Positions 17,521-25,649 of a stretch of DNA of 64,000 nt are shown here, piece by piece; position 1 is the first letter of the stretch; each line of letters starts with the position of its first letter. The notes beneath the pieces were generated by a model that saw only the letters and a list, made by a program, of their open reading frames with translations, did no database searches and had not been told where the DNA came from. The stretch is from Cupriavidus respiraculi (GTDB lineage: Bacteria > Pseudomonadota > Gammaproteobacteria > Burkholderiales > Burkholderiaceae). The stretch lies in NCBI RefSeq assembly GCF_914271545.1, contig NZ_CAJZAH010000004.1, forward strand, positions 62,001-126,000, written 5' to 3'. A program made the translations under genes and the position numbers.

Positions 17521-18915
17521 CTAGCGGCGCGCGCCGAGCGGGCCCGCCCCGGCGGCATCCATTGCCGCATCCAACAGCACCGCGTCCCGCTCCCGCACCG
17601 GGCCAGTGTCCCGTTCCGCGCGCCGTGGCGCCTCGTCGGCAGGGCAGAACATGGCCTCGGCGATTTCCTGCGATCGCATCGACAAGACCGACAGCAGCGT
17701 GTCGCTCAACCCATGGCTGTCCTCGCACGAGCCTTGCAGGAAGATCTGCGGCAGGCACAGCGCCGAGGTATGCAGGCGGTAGTGCCGGTCCACATGGAAC
17801 GCGCCGGAGAGCAGCGGCGCGAGCGGCGCCAGCACCCGCTCGTGCGCATCGCGGCAGTATCCGGTGGCCAGCACCACCATGTCGAACACATGGCGCTCGA
17901 TGCCACCACCGGTGCGCTCGCGCAGCGCGCAGGCAATGCCGTCGTCCTGCGCGGCCGCCTGGTCCACCTCCCGCATGGTCAGCAGCGCGTGCCGCGCTTC
18001 ACCCGTGACCTTCTGCTGGTAGAACAGCTGGTAGATGCGCTCGATCAGGTCCAGGTCCACCACCGAATAGTTCGTATTGCGGTATTCGCGCAGCAGCTGG
18101 CGGCGCTGGTCCAGCGGCCGTCCATAGATGTAGTCGGTGAAACCGGGGCTGAAGATCTCGTTGACGAAGGGGCTGTCGTCCGACGGCTTGAGCGCCCCGC
18201 CGCGCATCACCAGCGACACCTGCGAGCCGGGGAAACGGCGCACCAGGTCCATGAAGACCTCGGCGGCGCTCTGGCCCCCTCCCACCACGGCGATCCGCCG
18301 CGGCGCGCTGCCGGCATCGATAGACGCGACCCGGTCCAGATAGCCCGAGGAATGCAGCACGCGCGGATCGCGCCATCCCGCGAAGGCCGGCGGCACCTGC
18401 GGCTCGCCGCCGACGCCGATCACCAGGTTGCGGGCCATGCGTTCGTGGCTGCGCCCGTGCGCGTCGCGCGAGCGCACCCGCAGCCGGCGCACCACGCCAT
18501 CGGCCGGCTCCGGCAATACTTCGGTCACTTCCTCGCCGTAATGGCAGCGGTCCACAAAATGCGACGCGACCCATGACAGATAGTCGTTGAATTCCAGACG
18601 GCTCGGAAAAAATGTCTTCAGATTGATAAATGCCTCGAGGCGGCCCTTGCTATGAAGGTAATTGATAAACGTGTACGCGCTCTTCGGATTGCGCAGCGTG
18701 GCCAGATCCTTCAGGAAGGAAATCTGCATATCGGTGTCTTCCAGCAGCATGCCGCCATGCCAGACGAACCCGGGCTTGCGCTCGATAAACGCGAACGTGG
18801 GACGGGGCGACGCGGGGCGCGCGCCACTGCGTTCTTCCATCGCCACTGCCAGCGCGAGGTTGGAGGGCCCGAATCCGATGCCAAGAAAGTCGTATTCCAA
18901 AGCGCTGCTGTTCAT
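17521..18915 (-). CDS. L-ornithine (or lysine) N-monooxygenase for hydroxamate siderophore synthesis
   Basis: 464 residues of the SidA/IucD/PvdA flavoprotein family, which N-hydroxylates ornithine or lysine to make the hydroxamate precursor. Visible motifs are the FAD-binding FLGIGFGPSNLALAVA near residue 10, the substrate/FAD region GGMLLEDTDMQISFLKDLATLRNP, the NADPH-binding VVGGGQSAAEVFMDL, and the C-terminal DMVVLATGY. MNSSALEYDF is chosen as the start because the longer frame to 19026 runs through the divergent promoters. It is divergent from the mbtH-like operon and shares its iron-starvation control region. Confidence 0.93.
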   Translation of the reverse strand: MNSSALEYDFLGIGFGPSNLALAVAMEERSGARPASPRPTFAFIERKPGFVWHGGMLLEDTDMQISFLKDLATLRNPKSAYTFINYLHSKGRLEAFINLKTFFPSRLEFNDYLSWVASHFVDRCHYGEEVTEVLPEPADGVVRRLRVRSRDAHGRSHERMARNLVIGVGGEPQVPPAFAGWRDPRVLHSSGYLDRVASIDAGSAPRRIAVVGGGQSAAEVFMDLVRRFPGSQVSLVMRGGALKPSDDSPFVNEIFSPGFTDYIYGRPLDQRRQLLREYRNTNYSVVDLDLIERIYQLFYQQKVTGEARHALLTMREVDQAAAQDDGIACALRERTGGGIERHVFDMVVLATGYCRDAHERVLAPLAPLLSGAFHVDRHYRLHTSALCLPQIFLQGSCEDSHGLSDTLLSVLSMRSQEIAEAMFCPADEAPRRAERDTGPVRERDAVLLDAAMDAAGAGPLGARR

Positions 18916-19007
18916 CTGTGCCTCGTGCTTGCGGTTGGATTCCGTTGGAGCGGCGACGCCGTGGCGCGCAGCCAGCCATGCCCGTCGTTTCGCGGGAATT
19001 CCCCTGT

Positions 19008-19032
19008 GACGAACCGGCAGCCGCAATATTTA
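19008..19032 (-). promoter_or_regulatory. Iron-starvation ECF sigma promoter (PvdS/OrbS type) for the N-monooxygenase
   Basis: Read on the minus strand: TAAAT, 16 bases, CGT (equivalently TAAA-N17-CGTC). This exactly matches the iron-starvation box recognised by PvdS- and OrbS-like sigma factors. It lies about 93 bases before the monooxygenase start. Confidence 0.7.
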
Positions 19033-19072
19033 GCCGGCCGCGGCCATTACCTTGTTGGCCATCGCAAATCAT

Positions 19073-19097
19073 TAAATTCGCCCCACCGCCATTCGTC
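19073..19097 (+). promoter_or_regulatory. Iron-starvation ECF sigma promoter (PvdS/OrbS type) for the mbtH operon
   Basis: TAAAT, 16 bases, CGTC. This is a second perfect match to the PvdS/OrbS-type box, 30 bases before the mbtH-like start and on the opposite strand from the first. An AATCATTA half-site at 19067-19074 could add Fur control, but this is weak. Confidence 0.7.
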
Positions 19098-19127
19098 CTC
19101 CGGATATATCCCAACCGGAAGACCACC

Positions 19128-19367
19128 ATGAGCCTCGACAGCGACACGATCCAGTTTCACGTTGTCATCAACCCGGAACAGCAGTATTCGATCTGGCCGG
19201 CCTACCGCGATATTCCCGCCGGCTGGCAGACCGTCGGTGTCAGCGGCACGCGCGCGCAGTGCCTGGCATATATCGACGCCAACTGGACGGATATGCGTCC
19301 GGCGAGCCTGCGCGCCCATCTGGATGGCGGCGCGGGCAACGACGCGAGCGCGGTCCGCGCGCAATGA
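19128..19367 (+). CDS. MbtH-family protein
   Basis: A 79-residue chaperone-like partner of nonribosomal peptide synthetase adenylation domains. The family pattern is complete: NPEQQYSIWP, PAGW, then CLAYIDANWTDMRPASLR with its conserved tryptophans. The start MSLDSDTIQF follows GGAAGACCACC. The stop overlaps the thioesterase start by 4 bases (ATGA), so the two are translationally coupled. It implies a cognate synthetase somewhere in the genome, since none is in the window. Confidence 0.95.
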   Translation: MSLDSDTIQFHVVINPEQQYSIWPAYRDIPAGWQTVGVSGTRAQCLAYIDANWTDMRPASLRAHLDGGAGNDASAVRAQ

Positions 19368-20131
19368 GCGCGTCCGCGCCGATGACGCTGTGGTGCCTGC
19401 CGAACGCGGGCGCGGGCGCGGCGGCCTACGCGCGCTGGCGCCGGCTCGCCCCGCCCGGCCTCATGGTGGAAGCCATGGAGCTGCCAGGGCGCGGCACGCG
19501 CATGCGCGAACCGCTGCTGGTGTCGTTCGACGCGCTGTGTGACGACCTCGAACACCGGCTGCGCCAATGGCTCTCGCGTGGCGGCGCCTATGCGCTGTTC
19601 GGCCACAGCATGGGCGCCCTGCTGGCCTTCGAGCTGGCGCAGCGGCTGCGCTCGCACCGCTGCCCGCCGCGCGCGCTGCTGGTGTCGGGCTCGCCCGCGC
19701 CGCGGCTGCGCGATCCCGCCCGCTTCGCGGAACCGCTCGATGACCGGACCCTGGCGCGGCATTTGCGGGAGCTCGGGGGCACGCCCGCCGAGTTGATGGA
19801 CAACGCCGAGATGATGCAGTTGACCCTGCCGGTGCTGCGCGCGGATTTTCAGGTATGCGGCAGCTATCGGCACCGTGCGCGCGCGCCGCTGGACTGCGCG
19901 GTCCACGCCTTCGGAGGCCGGACCGACCGCGCCGTCGGCGACACGGTGGCCGGCTGGCGGCAGGAGGCGGGCGGCGCCTTCACGCTCGACTGGTATGACG
20001 GCGGCCACTTCTTCCTGCACGATCATGCGGGACCCATGCTGTCCCGCATCGCCGCGCTGCTGTCGGGCGCCGCAAACACGGCAGCCGCCCCGGCCGCGCA
20101 AGATCCGGAGGTATCGGCATGCCCGCCGTAA
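19364..20131 (+). CDS. Type II thioesterase for nonribosomal peptide synthesis
   Basis: A 255-residue alpha/beta hydrolase of the GrsT/RifR family, which removes misprimed groups from synthetase carrier domains. The opening LWCLPNAGAGAAAYARW is a family signature. The catalytic serine is Ser82 (FGHSMGALLAFELAQRL) and the catalytic histidine is His215 (GGHFFLH). The start is fixed by a 4-base overlap with the mbtH-like gene. The 3' end overlaps the next gene by 13 bases, indicating one operon. Confidence 0.93.
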   Translation: MSASAPMTLWCLPNAGAGAAAYARWRRLAPPGLMVEAMELPGRGTRMREPLLVSFDALCDDLEHRLRQWLSRGGAYALFGHSMGALLAFELAQRLRSHRCPPRALLVSGSPAPRLRDPARFAEPLDDRTLARHLRELGGTPAELMDNAEMMQLTLPVLRADFQVCGSYRHRARAPLDCAVHAFGGRTDRAVGDTVAGWRQEAGGAFTLDWYDGGHFFLHDHAGPMLSRIAALLSGAANTAAAPAAQDPEVSACPP

Positions 20132-20964
20132 GGCTCGCGCCGGCAGCAATGCGGCCGCTCGCGGTGCCCGCCGCCATCGCTCAGGCGGGCGTCGAACTGT
20201 GGCGCGTGACGGTGCCGCTCGAACGGGAGCCGGACCACGCGCAATTGGCCGCGCTCGACGAGCCCGAGCGCCTTCGCGTCGGCGCGTACCGGCAGCGTGC
20301 CGACCGCGCCCGCTTCGCCGCCGTACGTGGCGCCTTGCGGCGGCGGCTGGGCGTGCGCCTGGGCATGGCGCCCGCGTCGGTGCCGCTCGGCATCGACGCG
20401 CACGGCAAACCCGCCCTCCGCCTGCCCGGACCGCAGTTGGTCTTCAACGTGTCGCACAGTGACGACGCGGGCCTGATCGCGCTCGCGCCCGCGCGCCAGG
20501 TCGCGGACATCGGCGTGGACATCGAACGCTGCCGCCCGGTCGATGCGCTGGCACTGGCGGCCACCGCGTTTTCGCGGCCCGAATGCGCGTGGCTCGACGC
20601 CTGCGACGACGACGAGCGGCTGGATCGCTTCTACGCGCTGTGGACCGCCCGCGAAGCGCTTGCCAAGGCGACCGGGCTGGGCATCGCCGAGCCGGCATGG
20701 CGCGAGGCGGTCTTCGTCACCTGCCGCTGCGGCGCCTGGCATGTGCGCACGCCGCGCGGCGACCTGCCCGCCCGCACCGATGCGGGCAACGCTTGGCGCA
20801 CCGACGCGGCCACCGTGCTGACCTTGCCGCTGGAGCCGGACCAGCCTTACCGCGCGGCGCTGGCCGTGGTCCGCGCCCGCGCACCCCGGACGGCGCTGCC
20901 GGCCAGCGCCGGAGTGCTTGCGCCCACCCTTCCCCCGATGGTTTCCGACGCGAGAATCGCATGA
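20119..20964 (+). CDS. Sfp-type 4'-phosphopantetheinyl transferase
   Basis: 281 residues. It converts apo carrier domains of peptide synthetases to the holo form using coenzyme A. The two signature motifs are present: the magnesium-binding IGVDIERC and the downstream FYALWTAREALAKATG. Basic residues in the N-terminal half (RVGAYRQRADRARFAAVRGALRR) fit CoA binding, and the length fits the Sfp group rather than AcpS. It overlaps the thioesterase gene upstream by 13 bases and the oxygenase gene downstream by 4. Confidence 0.93.
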   Translation: MPAVRLAPAAMRPLAVPAAIAQAGVELWRVTVPLEREPDHAQLAALDEPERLRVGAYRQRADRARFAAVRGALRRRLGVRLGMAPASVPLGIDAHGKPALRLPGPQLVFNVSHSDDAGLIALAPARQVADIGVDIERCRPVDALALAATAFSRPECAWLDACDDDERLDRFYALWTAREALAKATGLGIAEPAWREAVFVTCRCGAWHVRTPRGDLPARTDAGNAWRTDAATVLTLPLEPDQPYRAALAVVRARAPRTALPASAGVLAPTLPPMVSDARIA

Positions 20965-21941
20965 CCGACCTGTCCCTGCCCGACCGCCAGACCCTGATGC
21001 GGTCCGAACTGCCGCACGTGATCGACGCCCCTGCGCCCGGAACGCCTTTGATCGAGGCGTTGCCCGGCCTGCGCGAGCAGATCGACGCCCGCCTGCTGAC
21101 GACCGGCGCCGTGCTGTTCCGCGGCTTCGGCGTCGATGGCGCCGCCGGCTTTCGCGCATTCGCCGCGGCCTTCGGCCATCCGCTGCTCAACTACGAGTTC
21201 GGCTCCACCCCGCGCAGCAAGGTGACGCAGGGCGTCTACACCTCCACCGAATATCCTGCCCACCAGTCCATTCCGCTGCACAACGAGCAGGCGTACACAC
21301 GCGAGTGGCCGATGAAAATCTGGTTCTATTGCGAGATCGCCGCGCCCAAGGGCGGCGAAACGCCGATCGCCGACAGCCGCGCCATCTACCGCGCGGTCGA
21401 CCCCGCCACGCGCGAGCGCTTCGCCAGCCGCGGGCTGATGTACGTGCGCAACTACGGCAACGGGCTCGATGTGCCGTGGCAACAGGTGTTCAACACCGAC
21501 GAGCGCGCGCAGGTCGAGGCCTACTGCGCGCGGCACGGCATCGACTACGAGTGGAAGGACGACGGTGAACTGCGCACGCGCCAGCGCGTGCAGGGCGTGG
21601 CAACCCATCCGGTCACCGGCGAGGCGGTCTGGTTCAACCAGGCCCACCTGTTCCACGTCTCCGGCCTTGCGCCCGAGATGCGCGAGGTGCTGCTCGACGC
21701 CGTCGGCGAGGAAGACCTGCCGCGCAACGTCTGCTACGGCGATGGCGCACCGATTCCCGATGCCGAACTCGATGCGGTGCGTGCGGTCCTCGACGAACAG
21801 AAGGTCGTGTTTCCCTGGCTGCAGGGCGACATCCTGATGCTCGACAACATGCTGACCGCCCACGCCCGCGAGCCCTTCAGCGGCCCGCGCAAGGTGGTGG
21901 TGGCGATGGCGCAGGGGCATGGGTCGGGGGATTTGGGCTAG
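20961..21941 (+). CDS. TauD/TfdA (SyrP-like) Fe(II)/2-oxoglutarate dioxygenase
   Basis: A 326-residue non-haem iron oxygenase. The metal triad is His107-x-Glu109 (PLHNEQAYTREWP) and His301 (NMLTAHAREPFSG), followed by the 2-oxoglutarate-binding arginine (RKVVVAM). The motif PLHNEQAY and the GxxxPLLNYEFGSTPRSKV region are characteristic of SyrP-like aspartyl beta-hydroxylases of siderophore and lipopeptide pathways. The likely role is beta-hydroxylation of a peptide-bound aspartate to give an iron-binding group (inference). An ATGA overlap with the transferase gene makes it the last gene of this operon. Confidence 0.85.
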   Translation: MTDLSLPDRQTLMRSELPHVIDAPAPGTPLIEALPGLREQIDARLLTTGAVLFRGFGVDGAAGFRAFAAAFGHPLLNYEFGSTPRSKVTQGVYTSTEYPAHQSIPLHNEQAYTREWPMKIWFYCEIAAPKGGETPIADSRAIYRAVDPATRERFASRGLMYVRNYGNGLDVPWQQVFNTDERAQVEAYCARHGIDYEWKDDGELRTRQRVQGVATHPVTGEAVWFNQAHLFHVSGLAPEMREVLLDAVGEEDLPRNVCYGDGAPIPDAELDAVRAVLDEQKVVFPWLQGDILMLDNMLTAHAREPFSGPRKVVVAMAQGHGSGDLG

Positions 21942-22200
21942 GGCCCAACCACACCCTATTGCTGGCAGCCCGGCAGCTGCCCCGGCCTCTTCGACAACGC
22001 CTGCAATCCCTCGCGGGCCCTGCCGGCCCGCCTGTCACCCCTCCCTTTGCGGGTTGCCTACCGATACCCCTGTCTTCATACTCGCGTGCGCGCGTCGTCC
22101 GGCCGGCTTCGGTCTGGAGCGCGCGCAACAAAAACAATGACACGAGCCGGGCGACGGCAGCGGATACGCTGCGTCCCGGCAAGACAGGGAAATCGACGGG

Positions 22201-23820
22201 ATGAATACAAGACTTGTTCTGGCCGGCCTGACGGCGGCCATGCTCGCGGCCTGTGGTGGCGGCGACGACTCGGCGCAGGCGCCGGCACCGGCTCCTGCCA
22301 CGCCAGTCGTCACGACGAATATCAGCGGCACCGCCGCCGTGGGCGTCGCGCTGGCCAATGCCACCGTGCAAGCGACGTGCGCAGTGGGCAGCGGCACCGC
22401 TACCACCGCCGCTGACGGCACCTTCACGGTTGGCATTGCCAACGCCACGCGCCCCTGCGTGCTGAGCGTGCCGGCACCGGGGGGCGTGATGCTGCATTCC
22501 GTCGTCGAAGGTGGCACGGATCTGAACGCCGTTGCCAACATCACGCCGTTTACCGAGCTGATGATGGCGTCGATGGTCAAGGGCGACACGACGGCGTTCT
22601 TCAAGCAGTTCGGCACCGCCCCCGACAACACCGTCACGCCGGCGAACATCGCGGCAGCCATCCAGGCATTGCGGGACGTGCTGAACGGGCTGGTGGACCT
22701 GAACGGCGTCGATCCCATCAAGGACCCGCTGCAGGCGGCGTACGGCAATACGGCCGGCAATGCACTGGACAAGAAGCTCGATGCGCTGATGGCCCTGCTC
22801 GCCGCATCGAAGACCACGCTGGCGGAACTGTCCGCGGCCATCGCCGTGAACGCCGGCCCGACCGCGATCCAGACGGCGCTCAAGCCGGCCTCCGCAAGCT
22901 GCGCGGGGCTGCGCTCGGGTAACTATCGCGGTGTCCTGCAAGCGCCGATCGACGTGAGTCCCATGCTGACGATCGATGCGGAGGCCATGACGGCGACGTC
23001 CCCCCTCGATCCGGGCACGCCCCTGCCGATCACGGCCGACCCGTCGCAAGCGTGCCGCTTCGCCGTGACCGGCGGGACGTTGCTGATGGCCAAATCGGGC
23101 CTCGGCGTGCTGCTGGCACCCTCGGGACCGACATCGCCCCCCGCCTTCCTCGTACCCGCGCAAACCATCCCCTTGAGCGAAATGACCGGCAACTGGAACG
23201 GCCTCGGCTTCCAGATCGACATGGGGACGTACGAGTTGGGTCCGCGCCGCCTGACGATGACCATTGATGCCACGGGCAAGGTCACGGCCGGCGCCGACTG
23301 CAACAGCCTGGGATGCAAGGACTGGGACGAGGACGGCCGCCCGGTGGTCACCGCCAACGCCGATGGCAGCTTCGACCTGACCAACTGGCAGGGCACGCAG
23401 CGCGCCTACGCGTTCAAGGGCACCGATGGCCAGCTGAGCGCGTTCATCGTCAGCCCGATCGGCATCATCGTGGCCACCAAACAGGCACCCGCCACGCTGC
23501 CGGCACTCGGTTCGACCAACGCATACTGGGACATGACCTTGTCGGCATCGAACGGCATTTCGCCGCTGGAATCGTTCTCCACCAACATCGTGGGCGTCGA
23601 TGCGCAAGCAGGAACCTACACCCGCAAGCGAGACGACGGACGGATCGATAGCTGGAAGATCAACTCGCCCGTTACCGGCCTGCGCTATCGGGCTCTGAGT
23701 GACGCCGCGGCCGAGACCATCTCGATGAGTCTGGGCAATTCCGGCCTGACCGTCGCGGTAGGAGCGAATCCGGCCAACCAGTATTTCGGCGTCTCGGTCA
23801 CGCGGCCCCAACCGAACTAG
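22201..23820 (+). CDS. Putative lipoprotein of unknown function
   Basis: A 539-residue protein with a short signal peptide ending in a lipobox (TAAMLAAC, Cys18), then a serine/alanine/proline linker. Residues about 35-110 resemble a small beta-sandwich of the carboxypeptidase-regulatory type (ISGTAAVGVALANATVQATC...GTFTVGI). The rest is not recognised and contains several beta-rich repeats. It is preceded by 259 bases without a gene and followed by a strong terminator, so it is probably monocistronic. Confidence 0.75.
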   Translation: MNTRLVLAGLTAAMLAACGGGDDSAQAPAPAPATPVVTTNISGTAAVGVALANATVQATCAVGSGTATTAADGTFTVGIANATRPCVLSVPAPGGVMLHSVVEGGTDLNAVANITPFTELMMASMVKGDTTAFFKQFGTAPDNTVTPANIAAAIQALRDVLNGLVDLNGVDPIKDPLQAAYGNTAGNALDKKLDALMALLAASKTTLAELSAAIAVNAGPTAIQTALKPASASCAGLRSGNYRGVLQAPIDVSPMLTIDAEAMTATSPLDPGTPLPITADPSQACRFAVTGGTLLMAKSGLGVLLAPSGPTSPPAFLVPAQTIPLSEMTGNWNGLGFQIDMGTYELGPRRLTMTIDATGKVTAGADCNSLGCKDWDEDGRPVVTANADGSFDLTNWQGTQRAYAFKGTDGQLSAFIVSPIGIIVATKQAPATLPALGSTNAYWDMTLSASNGISPLESFSTNIVGVDAQAGTYTRKRDDGRIDSWKINSPVTGLRYRALSDAAAETISMSLGNSGLTVAVGANPANQYFGVSVTRPQPN

Positions 23821-23895
23821 GCGCCACGCCTTCCGGCGCCGCGCTGCTTCGCACCCGCACGGCGGGCCGGCGCGGCGGATCGGCAAGCCGGAGTG

Positions 23896-23943
23896 AACCC
23901 GCCGCCTTCGCTGCAACGCCCGTAGCGAAGGCGGCGGGTTTTT
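23896..23943 (+). terminator. Strong rho-independent terminator after the lipoprotein gene
   Basis: A 17-base perfect stem (AACCCGCCGCCTTCGCT and its complement), an 11-base loop, then TTTTT. The remaining 270 bases to 24218 hold no gene I can support. Confidence 0.92.
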
Positions 23944-24217
23944 ACTTTTGGGGCCGGCAATTCGTGCGATCCGCCGCAGGCTGCGCTTTGCTTGCGCTGG
24001 CCATCGGCAGCGGTTTACTTTGACCCCCGGCGCGCCTTAAATGGTCCGCACCAGCGTCCTCCGCCGATCCCCACCGCCCTCCTCCCTTCGTCGCCGTAAC
24101 GTTGCCAAGCCTTGCCCGTGCCGGCCATCGCCCACGGGCGCCACGGCATCCCGCCTCGGGGGCCGCGCTTCCAGGACGGCCAGTCGAGCACGCTGATCCA
24201 ACCGCGTGAGGTGCGCC

Positions 24218-25624
24218 ATGACGACTGTGACGAAGCAGACCATCGACGACTGGAAGGCAACGTTGCGAGGCACCGTGTTCCAGCCCGGCGACGACGGCTA
24301 CGAGCAAGCCCGACGAATCTGGAACGCCACCGTGGACCGCCACCCGGCCTTGATCGTGCGCTGCGCGGGCGTGGCCGATATCGTGGCCGCGCTGCGCTTT
24401 GCGCAGGGCAACGGGCTGCGGCTGGCCGTGCGCGGCGGCGGCCACAACATCGCCGGCACCGCGCTGTGCGACGACGGATTGGTGATCGACCTGTCGGCCA
24501 TGCGCTCGGTACGAGTCGATCCGGCATCACGCATGGCGTGGGTGGAGCCCGGCGCCCTGCTGGCGGACCTCGATCACGAGACCCAGGCCTTCGGCCTTGC
24601 CGTGCCCCTGGGCATCAATTCCACCACCGGCGTGGCGGGCCTGACACTGGGCGGTGGGTTCGGGTGGCTCAGCCGCAAGCTGGGTACGACGGTGGACAGC
24701 CTGGTCGCCGCCGAGATCGTGACCGCCGACGGCGCCTGGCACCGGGTGGATGCCGACAACGAGCCGGAGCTGTTCTGGGCCATCCGCGGCGGCGGCGGCA
24801 ACTTCGGCATCGTGACGCTGTTCCAGTTCGCGCTGCATGCGGTGGGACCGGAAATCTATGGCGGGCTGGTTATCTATCCGCTGGAACAGGCGGCCGAAGT
24901 GCTGCCGCGCTATCGGGCATTCATCGACGCCGCGCCGGACGACGTGACGGTGTGGGCCGTGCTGCGCCTGGCCCCGCCCCTGCCGTTCCTGCCGCCCGAG
25001 GTGCATGGCAAACCGGTCATCGCGCTCGCATCGTGCTATGCGGGCGACCCGGCCAACGGCGCGCAGGCACTCGATCCAATCCGCCATTTCGCCAAGCCGC
25101 ATGGGGAGCATCTTGGCCCGATGCCCTATACCGCGTGGCAGAAGGCGTTCGATCCGCTGCTGACGCCCGGCGGCCGCAACTACTGGAAGTCGCACAATTT
25201 CGCGCGGCTCGACGACGGGCTGTTTCGCGTCGTGGCCGACGCCATCGCCTCGCCGCCTTCGCCGGAGTGCGAGATATTCATCGGCGCGCTGGGAGGCCAG
25301 GTGGGGCGCGTGGCGCGCGACGCCACCGCCTATGCGCATCGCGACGCCAACTTCGTAATGAACATCCACGGGCGCTGGGCCGATGCAGCCGACGATCAGC
25401 GCTGCATCGCATGGACGCGCGGCATGTTCGACGCGCTGTCGCCGTTCGCGCTGGGCACCGTGTACGTCAACTTCCTGACCGAGGATGAGGGCGCCCGGGT
25501 CAATGCCGCGTATGGCGAGAATTACGGCCGGCTGGCCGAAGTCAAGCGCCGGTACGACCCGGACAACCGCTTCTGCGGCAACCAGAACATCCGGCCCGCA
25601 TCGGCGGCCGGGGCCACGGCGTGA
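24218..25624 (+). CDS. FAD-linked oxidase (6-hydroxynicotine oxidase-like, BBE family)
   Basis: A 468-residue flavoprotein of the vanillyl-alcohol-oxidase fold. The FAD domain starts near residue 40, and RGGGHNIAG contains His76, the covalent FAD attachment residue of this family. The second region, where bicovalent enzymes carry a cysteine, reads INSTTGVAGLTLGGGFG here, so only single covalent attachment is expected. The C-terminal BBE segment (AYGENYGRLAEVKRRYDPDNRF) is complete. The substrate is unknown. ATG 24218 follows GTGAGGTGC, which is preferable to a GTG four codons upstream. Confidence 0.88.
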   Translation: MTTVTKQTIDDWKATLRGTVFQPGDDGYEQARRIWNATVDRHPALIVRCAGVADIVAALRFAQGNGLRLAVRGGGHNIAGTALCDDGLVIDLSAMRSVRVDPASRMAWVEPGALLADLDHETQAFGLAVPLGINSTTGVAGLTLGGGFGWLSRKLGTTVDSLVAAEIVTADGAWHRVDADNEPELFWAIRGGGGNFGIVTLFQFALHAVGPEIYGGLVIYPLEQAAEVLPRYRAFIDAAPDDVTVWAVLRLAPPLPFLPPEVHGKPVIALASCYAGDPANGAQALDPIRHFAKPHGEHLGPMPYTAWQKAFDPLLTPGGRNYWKSHNFARLDDGLFRVVADAIASPPSPECEIFIGALGGQVGRVARDATAYAHRDANFVMNIHGRWADAADDQRCIAWTRGMFDALSPFALGTVYVNFLTEDEGARVNAAYGENYGRLAEVKRRYDPDNRFCGNQNIRPASAAGATA

Positions 25625-25649
25625 TGCCAAGGCGCGAGAGTCCGCCGCG

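Noticed and set aside
24218-25624. Bicovalent flavin attachment in the FAD oxidase
   Set aside because: The histidine site is present, but the position expected for the cysteine reads Asn-Ser-Thr.
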